Of a DNA stretch of 64,000 nucleotides, positions 47,200-60,935 are shown piece by piece. Location: positions 1 to 64,000 of the forward strand of contig CAXKVV010000045.1 of NCBI GenBank assembly GCA_964058805.1, read 5' to 3'. Under the pieces are notes generated by a model. It was not told the DNA's origin and searched no databases. It worked only from the letters and a program-made list of their open reading frames with translations. The stretch comes from Schoenoplectus triqueter (Eukaryota > Streptophyta > Magnoliopsida > Poales > Cyperaceae). A program made the position numbers and the translations under genes. Numbering within the stretch: position 1 is the stretch's first letter; each line of letters opens with the position of its first letter.

Positions 47200-50160
47200 G
47201 AAAACGGGACCCGACGCCCTCGATACCGCCGAAAACGAGTCCGGGCGCGCAAAACATGAAAACCATACCCGACTCCCTCCGTACCGTCGAAAAGGAGTTT
47301 GGGCGCGCAAAGCATGAAAACGGGAGGCGACGCCCGCGGAACCGCCGATAACGAGTCCGGGCGCGCAAAACATGAAAACGGGACGCGACGCCCTCGGTCC
47401 CGCCGAAAACGAGTCGGGGCACGCAAAACATGCACACGGGACCCGACGCCCTGGGTACGGTCGAAAACGAGTCATGGCGCGCAAAACATGAAAACGGGAG
47501 CCGACTCCCTCACTACCGCCGAAAATGATTCCGGGAGCGCAAAACATGAAAACGGGACCCGACGCCCTCGATACCGTCGAAAATGAGTCCGGGCGCGCAA
47601 AACATGAAAACGGGACCCGACGCCCTCGGTAAAGACGAAAAAGAGTCGGGGCGCGTAAGACAAGAAAACGGGACCCGACGCCCTCGGTATCGTCGAAAAC
47701 GAGTCCGGGCGCGCAACAAATGAAAGCGGGACCCGACGCCCTTGGTACCGCCGAAAACGAGTCCGGGGGCGCGAAACATGAAACCGGGACCCGACACCCT
47801 CGGTACCGCCGAAAACGAGTCCGGGAGCACAAAACATGAAAACAGGTCGAGACGCACTCGGTACCGCCGATAACGAGTCCGGGCGCGCAAAACATGAAAA
47901 TGGGACGCGACGCACTCGGTACCGCCGATAACGAGTCCGGGCACGCAAAACATGAAAACGGGACCCGACGCCCTCGGTAAAGTCGAAAACGAGTCGGGGC
48001 GCGCAAGACATGAAAACGGGACCCGACGCCCTCAGTACCGCCAAAAACGATTCCGGGCGCTCAAAGCATGAAAACGGGATCCGACGCCCTCGGTACCGCC
48101 GAAAACGATTCCGGGCGCGCAAAACATGAAAACGAGACACGACACCCTCGGTACCGCCGAAAACGAATCTGGGCGCGCAAAACATGTAAATGGGACGCGA
48201 CACACTCGGTACCACTGATAACGAGTCCGGGCGCGCAAAACATGAAAACGGGACCCGACGCCCTCGGTACAGTCGAAAACGAGTCCGGGCGCGCAAAGCA
48301 TGAAAATAGGACCTGAAGCCCTCGGTACCGCCGAAAACGAGTCCGGGAGCGCAAAACATGAAAACGGGACCCGACGGCCTCGCTACCGCAAAAAACGAGT
48401 CAGGGAGCGCAAAGCATGAAAACCGGAGCCGACGCCCTCGGGACCGACGAAAACGAGTCCGGGCGAAAACCAGTCCGGGCGCACTAAACATGACAACGGG
48501 ACCCGACGCCCTCGGTACCGCCGAAAACGAGTTCGGGCGCGCAAAATAAGAAAACGGTACTCGATGCCCTCCGTACCGCCGAAAACGAGTCCGGGCGCGC
48601 AAATCATGAAAACGGGACGCGACGCACTCGGTACCGTCGATAACGAGTCCGGGCGCGCAAAACATGAAAACAGGACCCGACACCCTCAGTAAAGCCGAAA
48701 AACGAGTCGGGGCGTGCAAGACATGAAAACGGGTCCCGACGACGTCGGTACCATCGAAAACGAGTCCGGGCGCGCAAAACATGAAAGCGGGACCAGACAC
48801 CCTCGGTACTGCCGAAAACGAGTCCGGGGGCGCGAAACATGAAATTGGGACCCAACGCACTCGTTACCGCCGAAAACGAGTCCTGGCGCGCAAAACATGA
48901 AAACGGGAGCCGACTCCCTTAGTACCGCCGAAAATGATTCTGGGAGCGCAATACATGAAAACGGGACCCGACGCCCTCGGGACCGCCGATAACGAGTCCG
49001 GGCGCGCAAAACATGAAAACGGGACCCGACGCCCTCGGGACCACCGATAACGAGTCCGGGCGCGCAAAACATGAATACTGGACACGACGCCCTCGGTAAC
49101 CCCGAAAACGAGTCGGGGCGCGCAAATCATGAAAACGATACACGACGCCCTCAGTACCGCCGAAATTGAGTCGGGGCGCGCAAAACATGAAAACGAGACC
49201 CGACGTCCTCAGTACCGCCGAAAACGAGTCTGAGCGCGCAATACATGAAAACAGTAACTGACGCCCTCAGTACCGCCGAAAACGAGTCCGGGCGCGCAAA
49301 ATATGAAAACGGGACCCGACGCCCTCGGTACCGCCGAAAACGAGTCCGGGCGTGCAAAACATGAAAACCATACCCGACGCCCTCGGTACCGCCGAAAACG
49401 AGTCCGGGCGCGCATAACCTGAAAACGGGAGGCGACGCCCGCGGAACCGCCGATAACGAGTCCGGGCGCGCAAAACATGAAAACGGGACGCGACGCCCTC
49501 GGTCCCGCCGAAAACGAGTCGGGGCACGTAAAACATGCACACGGGACCCGACGCCCTGGGTACGGTCGAAAACGAGTCATGGCGCGCAAAACATGAAAAC
49601 GGGAGCCGACTCCCTCACTACCGCCGAAAATGATTCCGGGAGCGCAAAACATGAAAACGGGACCCGACGCCCTCGATACCGTCGAAAATGAGTCCGGGCG
49701 CGCAAAACATGAAAACGGGACCCGACGCCCTCGGTAAAGACGAAAAAGAGTCGGGGCGTGCAAGACAAGAAAACGGGACCCGACGCCCTCGGTATCGTCG
49801 AAAATGAGTCCGGGCGCGCAACAAATGAAAGCGGGACCCGACGCCCTTGGTACCGCCGAAAACGAGTCCGGGGGCGCGAAACATGAAACCGGGACCCGAC
49901 ACCCTCGGTACCGCCGAAAACGAGTCCGGGAGCACAAAACATGAAAACGGGTCGAGACGCACTCGGTACCGCCGATAACGAGTCCGGGCGCGCAAAACAT
50001 GAAAATGGGACGCGACGCACTCGGTACCGCCGATAACGAGTCCGGGCACGCAAAAAAAGAAAACGGGACCCGACGCCCTCGGTAAAGTCGAAAACGAGTC
50101 GGGGCGCGTAAGACATGAAAACGGGACCCGACGCCCTCAGTACCGCCAAAAACGATTCCG
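47200..50160 (+). repeat. Segmental duplication with about 2105-bp offset
   Basis: About 47300-48060 and 49405-50160 share an unusual run: GGGAGGCGACGCCCGCGGAA, GTCGGGGCACG, AACATGCACACGGG, GAGTCATGGCGCG and CTCACTACCGCC. The offset is 2105 bp at 47413/49518 and 2096 bp further on, after a small length change. The copies diverge beyond 50.2 kb. Confidence 0.7.
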
Positions 50161-51409
50161 GGCGCTCAAAGCATGAAAACGGGACCCGACGCCCTCGGTA
50201 CCGCCGAAAACGAATCCGGGCGCGCAAAACATAAAAACGAGACCCGACGCCCTCGGTTCTTCCGAAAACGAGTCCGGGCGCGCAAAACATGAAAGCAGAA
50301 CCCGTCGACCCTGGTACCGAGGAAAACGAGTCCGGGGGCGCGAAACATGACACCGGGACCCGACGCCCTCGGCACCGTCGAAAATGAGTGCAGGAGCGCA
50401 AAACATGAAAACGGGACGCGACGCCCTCAATACCGCCGAAAACGAGTCTGGGGGCGCGAAACATGAAACCGGGACGCGACGCACTCCGTACTGCCGAAAA
50501 CGAGTCCGGGAGCGCAAAACATGAAAACGGGACCCGACGCCCTCCGTACCGCCGAAAACGATTCCGAGCGCGCAAAGCATGAAAACGGGACCGGACGCCC
50601 TCGGTACCTCCGAAAATGAGTCCGGACGCGCAAAAGATGAAAACGGGACCTGACGCCCTCGGTACCGCCGAAAAATGAGTCCGGGCGCGCAAAACATGAA
50701 AACGAGACACGACACCCTCGGTACCGTCGAAAACGAGTCTGGGCGCGCAAAACATGTAAATGGGATGCGACGCACTCGGTACCACTAATAACGAGTCTGG
50801 GCGTGCAAAACATGAAAACGGGACCTGACGCCCTCGGTACAACCGAAAACGAGTCCGGGCACGCAAAGCATGAAAACGTGACCCGAAGCCCTCGGTTTCG
50901 CCGAAAACGAGTCCGGGAGCGCAAAACATGAAAACGAGACCCGACGCCCTCGCTACCGCCAAAAACGAATCAGGGAGCGCAAAGCATGAAAACCGGAGCC
51001 GACGCCCTCGGGACCGACAAAAACGAGTAGGGGCGCGCAAAACATGAAAATTAGACCCGACGCCCTCGGTACCGTCGAAAATGAGTCCGGGCGCGCAAAA
51101 CAAAAGAACGGGACCCGACGCCCTCGGTACCGCCAAAAACAAGTCCAGGCGAGCAAAACATGAAAACGGGACCCGACGCCCTCGGTACCGCCGAAAACGA
51201 GTTCGGGCGCGCAAAATAAGAAAACGGGACCCGACGCCCTCCGTACCGTCGAAAATGAGTCTGGGCGCGCAAAACATGAAAACGAGACTCGATGCCCTCG
51301 GTACCGCCGAAAACGAGTCCGGGCGCGCAAATCATGAAAATAGGACGCGACGCACTCGGTACCGTCGAAAACGAGTCCGGGCGCGCAAAACATGAAAACA
51401 GGACCCGAC

Positions 51410-54400
51410 ACCCTCAGTAAAGCCGAAAACGAGTCGGGGCGCGCAAGACATGTAAACGGGTCCCGACGACCTCGGTACCGTCGAAAACGAGTCCGGGCGC
51501 GCAAAACATGAAAGCGGGACCCGACGCCCTCGGTACTGCCGAAAATGAGTCCGGGGGCGCGAAACATGAAACGAGGACCCAACGCACTCATTACCGCCGA
51601 AAACGAGTCCTGACGCGCAAAACATGAAAACGGGAGCCGACTCCCTCAGTACCGCCGAAAATGATTCCGGGAGCGCAATACATGAAAACGGGACCCGACG
51701 CCCTCGGGACCGCCGATAACGTGTCTGGGCGCGCAAAACATGAAAACGGGACCCGATGCCCTCGGTAAAGTCGAAAATGAGTCGGGGCGCGCAAGACATG
51801 AAAACGGGACCCGACGCCCTCGGTACTTCCGAAAACGAGTCCGGGCGCGCAAAACATGAAAGCGGAACCCGACGACCCTGGTACCGCGAAAAACGAGTCT
51901 GGGGGCGCGAAACATGATACCGGGACCCGACGCCCTCGGTACCGTCAAAAACGAGTGCAGGAGCGCAAAACATGAAAACGGGACGCAACGCCCTCAATAC
52001 CGCCGAAAACGATTCCGGGCGCGCAAAGCATGAAAACGGAACCGGACGCCCTCGGTACCGCCGAAAATGAGTCTGGGGGCGCGAAACATGAAACCGGGAC
52101 GCGACGCACTCCGTACCGCCGAAAACGAGTCCGGGAGCGCAAAACATGAAAACGGGACGCGACGCCCTCAGTACCGCCGAAAACGATTCCGGGCGCGCAA
52201 AGCATGAAAACGGGACCGAACGCTCTCGGCACCGCCGAAAACGAGTCCGGACGCGCAAAAGATGAAAACGGGACCTGACGCCCTCGGTACCGCCGAAAAA
52301 CGAGTCCGGGCGCGCAAAACATGAAAACGAGACACGACACCCTCGGTACCGTCGAAAACGAGGCTGGGTGCGCAAAACATGTAAATGGGACGCGACGCAC
52401 TCGGTACCACTGATAACGAGTCCGGGCGCGCAAAACATGAAAACGGGACCCGACGCCCTCGGTACAACCGAAAACGAGTCCGGGCGCGCAAAGCATGAAA
52501 ACGGGACCCGAAGCCCCCGGTATCGCCGAAAACGAGTCCGGGAGCGCAAAACATGAAAACGGGACCCGACGCCCTCGCTACCGCCAAAAAAGAGTCAGGG
52601 AGCGCAAAGCATGAAAATCGGAGCAGACGCCCTCGGGACCGACGAAAACGAGTTGGGGCGCGCAAAACATGAAAACGGGACCCGACGCCCTCGGTACCGC
52701 CGAAAACGAGTTCGGGCGCGCAAAATAAGAATACTGGACACGACGCCCTCGGTACCGCCGAAAACGAGTCGGGGCGCGCAAATCATGAAAACGGGACACG
52801 ACGCCCTCAGTACCGCCGAAATTGAGTCGGGGCGCGTAAAACATGAAAACGGGACAGGACGTCCTCAGTACCGCCGAAAACGAGTCTGAGCGCGCAAAAC
52901 ATGAAAACAGGACCCAACGCCCTCAGTACCGCCGAAAACGAGTCCGGGCGTGCAAAACATGAAAACAGGACCCGACGCCCTCGGTACCGCCGAAAACGAG
53001 TCCGGGCGTGCAAAACATGAAAACCATAACTGACGCCCCTGGTACCGCCGAAAACGAGTCCGGGCGCGCATAACATGAAAACGGGACGCGACCCATGCGG
53101 AACCGTCGATAACGAGTCCGGGCGCGCAAAACATGAAAACCATACCCGACGCCCTCGGTCCCGCCGAAAACGAGTCGGGGCACGCAAAACATGACAACGG
53201 AACCCGACGCCCTGGGTACGGCCGAAAACGAGTCCTGGCGCGCAAAACATGAAAACGGGAGCCGACTCCCTCAGTACCGCCGAAAATGATTCCGGGCGCG
53301 CAAAACATGAAAACGGGACCCGACGCCCTCGGTACCTCCGAAAACGAGTCCGGGCGCGCAAAACATGAAAACGGGACCCGACGCTCTCGATACCGTCGAA
53401 AATGAGTCCGGGCGCGCAAAACATGAAAACGAGACCCGATGCCCTCGTTACCGCCGAAAACGAGTTTGGGCGCGCAAAATATGAAAACGGGACGGCGACG
53501 CACTCGGTACCGCCGAAAACGAGTTTGGGCGCGCAAAACAGGAAAATGGGACCTGACTCCCTCAGTACCGCCGAAAACGAGTCCGGGCGCGCAAAACATG
53601 AAAACGGGACCCGACGCCTCGGTACCGCAGAAAACGAGTCCGGGCGGGCAAAACATGAAAACGGGACCCGACGCCCTCGGTACCGCCGCAAACGAGTCCG
53701 GGCGCACAAAACATGAAAACGGGACACGACGCCCTCGGTACCGCCGAAAACGAGTCCGGGCGCGCAAAACATGAACACGAGACCCGAGGCCCTCGGTACT
53801 ACCGACAACGAATTTGGGCGAGCAAAACATGAAAACGGGACGCGACGCACTCGGTACCTTCGATAACGAGTCCGGGCGCGCAAAACATGAAAACGGGACC
53901 CGACGCCGTCTGTAAAGCCGAAAACAAGTCGGGGCGCGCAAGACATGAAAACAGGACCCGAGGCCCTCGGTAAAGCCGAAAACGAGTCGGGGCGCGCAAG
54001 ACATGAAAACGGGACATGACGCCCTCGGTCCTGCCGAAAACGAGTCCGGGAGCAAAAAACAAGAAAATGGGTCGCGACGCAGTCGGTACGGCCGAAAACG
54101 AGTCCGAGCGCGCAAAACATGAAAACGAGACCCGACGCCCCGGTTCCGCCGGAAATGATTCCGGGCGCGCAAAACATGAAAACGGGACCCGAGGCCCTCG
54201 GTACCGCCGAAAACGAGTCCGGGCGCGCAAAACATGAAAACGGGACCCGACGCCCTCCGTACCGCCGAAAACGAGTCCGGGCGCGCAAAACATGAAAACG
54301 GGACCCGACGCCCTCGGTACCGCCGAAAACGAGTCGGGGCACGCAAAACATGGAAACGGGACTCGACGCTCTCGGTACCGCTGAAAACGAGTCCGGGCGT

Positions 54401-57400
54401 GCAAAACATGAAAACGGGACCCCACGCCATCGGTACCGCCGAAAACGAGTGCGGGCGCGCAAAAACATGAAAACGAGACCCGAGGCCCTCGGTACTACCG
54501 AAAACGAGTTTGGGCGAGCAAAACATGAAAACGGGACGCGACGCACTCGTTACCGCCGATAACGAGTCTGGGCGCGCAGAACATGAAAACGGGACCCGAC
54601 GCCCTCGGTAAAGCCGAAAACGAGTCGGGGCGCGCAAGACATGAAAACGGGACCCGACGCCCTCGGTAAAGCCGAAAACGAGTCGGGGCGCGCAAGACAT
54701 GAAAATGGGACCCGACACCCTCGATAAAGCCGAAAACGAGTCGGGGCGCGCAAGACATGAAAACGGGACCCGACGCCCTCGGTCCCGCCGAAAACGAGTC
54801 CGGGAGCAAAAAACAAGAAAATGGGTCGCGACGCAGTCGGTACCGCCGAAAACGAGTCCGAGCGCGCAAAACATGAAAACGAGACCCGACGCCCCGGTTC
54901 CGCCGAAAATGATTCCGGGCGCGCAAAAAATGAAAACGGGACCCGAGGCCCTCGGTACCGCCGAAAACGAGTCCGGGCGCGCTAAACATGAAAACGGGAC
55001 CCGAGGCCCTCGGTACCGCCGAAAACGAGTCGGGGCGCGCAAAACATGGAAACGGGACTCGACGCCTTCGATACCGCTGAAAACGAGTCCGCGCGAGCAA
55101 AACATGAAAACGGGACCCCACGCCCTCGGTACCGCCGAAAACGAGTGCGGGCGCGCAAAAACATGAAAACGAGACCCGAGGCCCTCGGTACTACCGAAAA
55201 CGAGTTTGGGCGAGCAAAACATGGAAACGGGACGCGACGGACTCGTTACCGCCAATAACGAGTCCGGGCGCGCAAAACATGAAAACGGGACCCGACGCCC
55301 TCGATAAATCCGAAAACGAGTCGGGGCGCGCAAGACATGAAAACGGGACCCGACGCCCTCGATAAAGCCGAAAACGAGTCGGGGCGCGCAAGACATGAAA
55401 ATGGGACCCGATGCCCTCGGTCCCGCCGAAAATGAGTCGGGGCCCGCAAAACATGAAAACGGGACCCGACGCCCTAGGTACGGCCGAAAACTAGTCCTGG
55501 CGCTCAAAACATGAAAACGGGAGCCGACTCCCTCAGTACCGCCGAAAATGATTCTGGGCGCGCAAAACATGAAAACGGGACCCGACGCCCTCAATACCTC
55601 CGAAAACGAATCCGGGCGCGCAAAACATGAAAACGGGACCCGACGCTCTCGATACCGCCGAAAACGAGTCCGGGCGCGCAAAACATGAAAACGAGACCCC
55701 TCGTTACCGCCGAAAACGAGTTTGGGCGCGCAAAATATGAAAACGGGACGGCGACGCACTCGGTACCGCCGAAAACGAGTTTGGGCGCGCAAAACATGAA
55801 AATGGGACCTGACTCCCTCAGTACCGCCGAAAACGAGTCCGGGCGCGCAAAACATGAAAACGGGACCCGACGCCTCGGTACCGCAGAAAACGAGTCCGGG
55901 CGGGCAAAACATGAAAACGGGACCCAACGCCCTCGGTACCGCCGCAAACGAGTCCGGGCGCACAAAACATGAAAACGGGATCCGACGCCCTCGGTACCGC
56001 CGAAAATGAGTCCGGGCGCGCAAAACATGAAAACGAGACCGGAGGACCTCGGTACTACCAAAAACGAATTTAGGCGAGCAAAACATGAAAACGGGACGCG
56101 ACGCACTCGGTACCGCCGATAACGAGTCCGGGCGCGCAAAACATGAAAACGGGACCCGACGCCGTCTGTAAAGCCGAAAACGAGTCGGGGCGCGCTAGAC
56201 ATGTAAACGGGTCCCGACGACCTCGGTACCGTCGAAAACGAGTCCGGGCGCGCAAAACATGAAAGCGGGACCCGACGCCCTCGGTACTGCCGAAAATGAG
56301 TCCGGGGGCGCGAAACATGAAACGGGGACCCAACGCACTCGTTACCGCCGAAAACGAGTCCTGACGCGCAAAACATGAAAACGGGAGCCGACTCCCTCAG
56401 TACCGCCGAAAATGATTCCGGGAGCGCAATACATGAAAACGGGACCCGACGCCCTCGGGACCGCCGATAACGTGTCCGGGCGCGCAAAACATGAAAACGG
56501 GACCCGACGCCCTCGGTAAAGTCGAAAATGAGTCGGGGCGCACAAGACATGAAAACGGGACCCGACGCCCTCGGTACTTCCGAAAACGAGTCCGGGCTGG
56601 CAAAACATGAAAGCGGAACCCGACGACCCTGGTACCGCGAAAAACGAGTCTGGGGGCGCGAAACATGATACCGGGACCCGACGCCCTCGGTACCGTCGAC
56701 AACGAGTGCAGGAGCGCAAAACATGAAAACGGGACGCGACGCCCTCAATACCGCCGAAAACGATTCCGGGCGCGCAAAGCATGAAAACGGAACCGGACGC
56801 CCTCGGTACCGCCGAAAATGAGTCTGGGGGCGCGAAACATGAAACCGGGACGCGACGCACTCCGTACCGCCGAAAACGAGTCCGGGAGCGCAAAACATGA
56901 AAACGGGACGCGACGCCCTCAGTACCGCCGAAAACGATTCCGGGCGCGCAAGGCATGAAAACGGGACCGGACGCTCTCGGCACCGCCGAAAACGAGTCCG
57001 GACGCGCAAAAGATGAAAACGGGACCCGACTCCCTCGGTACCGCAAAAAACGAGTCCGGGCGGGCATAACATGAAAACGGGACCTGACGCCCTCGGTACC
57101 GCCGAAAAACGAGTCCGGGCGCGCAAAACATGAAAACGAGACACGACGCCCTCGGTACCGTCGAAAACGAGGCTGGGTGCGCAAAACATGTAAATGGGAC
57201 GCGACACACTCGGTAACACTGATAACGAGTCCGGGCGCGCAAAACATGAAAACGGGACCCGATGCCCCCGGTACAACCGAAAACGAGTCCGGGCGCGCAA
57301 AGCATGAAAACGGGACCCGAAGCCCCCGGTATCGCCGAAAACGAGTCCGGGAGCGCAAAACATGAAAACGGGACCCGACGCCCTCGCTACCGCCAAAAAA

Positions 57401-60400
57401 GAGTCAGGGAGCGCAAAGCATGAAAATCGGAGCAGACGCCCTCGGGACCGACGAAAACGAGTTGGGGCGCGCAAAACATGAAAATTAGACCCGACGCCCT
57501 CGGTACCGTCGAAAATGAGTCCGGGCACGAAAAACAAGAGAACGGGACCCGACGCCCTCGGTACCGCCAAAAACAAGTCCGGGCGCGCAAAACATGAAAA
57601 CGGGACCTGACGCCCTCGGTACCGCCGAAAACGAGTTCGGGCGCGCAAAATAAGAATACTGGACACGACGCCCTCAGTACCGCCGAAAACGAGTCGGGGC
57701 GCGCAAATCATGAAAACGGGACACGACGCCCTCAGTACCGCCGAAATTGAGTCGGGACGCGTAAAACATGAAAACGGGATAGGACGTCCTCAGTACCGCC
57801 GAAAACGAGTCTGAGCGCGCAAAACATGAGAACAGGACCTGACGCCCTCAGTACCGCCGAAAACGAGTCCGGGCGCTTAAAACATGAAAACAGGACCCAA
57901 CGCCCTCGGTACCGCCGAAAACGAGTCCGGGCGTGCAAAACATGAAAACCATAACTGACGCCCCTGGTACCGTCGAAAACGAGTCCGGGCGCGCATAACA
58001 TGAAAACGGGACGCGACCCATGCGGAACCGTCGATAACGAGTCCGGGCGCGCAAAACATGAAAACCATACCCGACGCCCTCGGTCCCGCCGAAAACGAGT
58101 CGGGGCACGCAAAACATGACAACGGAACCCGACGCCCTGGGTACGGCCGAATATGAGTCCTGGCCCGCAAAACATAAAAACGGGAGCCGACTCCCTCAGT
58201 ACCGCCGAAAATGATTCCGGGCGCGCAAAACATGAAAACGGGACCCGACGCCCTCGGTACCTCCGAAAACGAGTCCGAGCGCGCAAAACATGAAAACGGG
58301 ACCTGACGCTCTCGATACCGTCGAAAACGAGTCCGGGCGCGCAAAACATGAAAACGAGACCCGATGCCCTCGTTACCGCCGAAAACGAGTTTGGGCGCGC
58401 AAAATATGAAAACGGGACGGCGACGCACTCGGTACCGCCGAAAAGGAGTTTGGGCGCGCAAAACATGAAAATGGGACCTGACTCCCTCAGTACCGCCGAA
58501 AACGAGTCCGGGAGCGCAAAACATGAAAACGGGACCCGACGCCTCGGTACCGCAGAAAACGAGTCCGGGCGGGCAAAACATGAAAACGGGACCCGACGCC
58601 CTCGGTACCGCCGCAAACGAGTCCGGGCGCACAAAACATGAAAACGGGACACGACGCCCTCGGTACCAACGAAAACGAGTCCGGGCGCGCAAAACATGAA
58701 AACGAGACCCGAGGCCCTCGGTACTACCGACAACGAATTTGGGCGAGCAAAACATGAAAACGGGACGCGACGCACTCGGTACCGCCGATAACGAATCCGG
58801 GCGCGCAAAACATGAAAACGGGACCCGACGCCGTCTGTAAAGCCGAAAACGAGTCGGGGCGCGCAAGACATGAAAACAGGACCCGAGGCCCTCGGTAAAG
58901 CCGAAAACGAGTCGGGGCGCGCAAGACATGAAAACGGGACCTGACGCCCTCGGTCCCGCCGAAAACGAGTCCGGGAGCAAAAAACAAGAAAATGGGTCGC
59001 GACGCAGTCGGTACTGCCGAAAACGAGTCCGAGAGCGAAAAACATGAAAAGCGAGACCCGACGCCCCGGTTCCGCCGAAAATGATTCCGGGCGCGCAAAA
59101 CATGAAAACGGGACCCGAGGCCCTCGGTACCGCCGAAAACGAGTCCGGGCGCGCAAAACATGAAAACGGGACCCGACGCCCTCGGTACCGCCGAAAACGA
59201 GTCGGGATGCGCAAAACATGGAAACGGGACTCGACGCTCTCGGTACCGCTGAAAACGAGTCCGGGCGTGCAAAACATGAAAACGGGACCCCACGCCATCG
59301 GTACCGCCGAAAACGAGTGCGGGCGCGCAAAAACATGAAAACGAGTCCCGAGGCCCTCGGTACTACCGAAAACGAGTTTGGGCGAGCAAAACATGAAAAC
59401 GGGACGCGACGCACTCGTTACCGCCGATAACGAGTCCGGGCGCGCAAAACATGAAAACGGGACCCGACGCCCTCGGTAAAGCCGAAAACGAGTCGGGGCG
59501 CGCAAGACATGAAAACGGGACCCGACGCCCTCGGTAAAGCCGAAAACGAGTTGGGGCGCGCAAGACATGAAAATGGGACCCGACACCCTCGATAAAGCCG
59601 AAAACGAGTCGGGGCGCGCAAGACATGAAAACGTGACCCGACGCCCTCGGTCCCGCCGAAAACGAGTCCGGGAGCAAAAAACAAGAAAATGGGTCGCGAC
59701 GCAGTCGGTACCGCCGAAAACGAGTCCGAGCGCGCAAAACATGAAAACGAGACCCGACGCCCCGGTTCCGCCGAAAATGATTCCGGGCGCGCAAAAAATG
59801 AAAACGGGACCCGAGGCCCTCGGTACCGCCGAAAATGAGTCCGGGCGCGCAAAACATGAAAACGGGACCCGAGGCCCTCGGTACCGCTGAAAACGAGTCG
59901 GGGCGCGCAAAACATGGAAACGGGACTCGACGCGTTCGATACCGCGGAAAACGAGTCCGGGCGAGCAAAACATGAAAACGGGACCCCACGCCCTCGGTAC
60001 CGCCGAAAACGAGTGCGGGCGCGCAAAAACATGAAAACGAGACCCGAGGCCCTCGGTACTACCGAAAACGAGTCCGGGCGTGCAAAACATGAAAACGGGA
60101 CCCGACGCCCTCGGTAAATCCGAAAACGAGTCGGGGCGCGCAAGACATGAAAACGGGACCCGACGCCCTCGGTAAAGCCGAAAACGAGTCGGGGCGCGCA
60201 AGACATGAAAACGGGACCCGACGCCCTCGGTCCCGCCAAAAATGAGTCGGGGCCCGCAAAACATGAAAACGGGACCCGACGTCCTAGGTACGGCCGAAAA
60301 CGAGTCCTGGCGCGCAAAACATGAAAACGGGAGCCGACTCCCTCAGTACCGCCGAAAATGATTCTGGGCGCGCAAAACATGAAAACGGGACCCGACGCCC

Positions 60401-60935
60401 TCGATACCGCCGAAAACGAGTCCGGGCGCGCAAAACATGAAAACGAGACCCCTCGTTACCGCCGAAAACGAGTTTGGGCGCGCAAAATATGAAAACGGGA
60501 CGGCGACGCACTCGGTACCGCCGAAAACGAGTTTGGGCGCGCAAAACATGCAAATGGGACCTGACTCCCTCAGTACCGCCGAAAACGAGTCCGGGCGCGC
60601 AAAACATGAAAACGGGACCCGACGCCTCGGTACCGCAGAAAACGAGTCCGGGCGGGCAAAACATGAAAACGGGACCCGACGCCCTCGGTACCGCCGCAAA
60701 CGAGTCCGGGCGCACAAAACATGAAAACGGGATCCGACGCCCTCGGTACCGCCGAAAATGAGTCAGGGCGCGCAAAACATGAAAACGAGACCGGAGGACC
60801 TCGGTACTAACAAAAACGAATTTGGGCGAGCAAAACATGAAAACGGGACGCGACGCACTCGGTACCGCCGATAACGAGTCCGGGCGCGCAAAACATGAAA
60901 ACGGGACCCGACGCCCTCTGTAAAGCCGAAAACGA
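51410..60935 (+). repeat. Tandem segmental duplication with 4.75-4.93-kb offset
   Basis: The block starting with GACATGTAAACGGGTCCCGA near 51450 recurs near 56201, an offset of 4751 bp. The offset rises to 4925 bp between about 52.8 and 53.8 kb because the second copy has three additional monomers (one near 57040, two near 57490-57610). It falls to 4868 bp near 54.5 kb and to about 4750 bp at the end (56040 and 60790). Rare shared variants include GGGACGGCGACGC, CCCGACGCCTCGGTACC and CGACGCCCCGGTTCC. A further internal duplication of about 12 monomers repeats TACTACCGAAAACGAGTTTG at about 54490 and 55190. Confidence 0.75.

Noticed and set aside
52865..56086. Minus-strand open frame of 1073 codons, and similar long frames at 57877-60264, 55591-57711, 26587-28464, 52807-54546, 49577-51277, 57732-59414 and 46408-48006
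   Set aside because: All are translations of the 58-bp satellite. The frame stays open because of the repeat period and a stop-free reverse consensus; there is no independent gene evidence.
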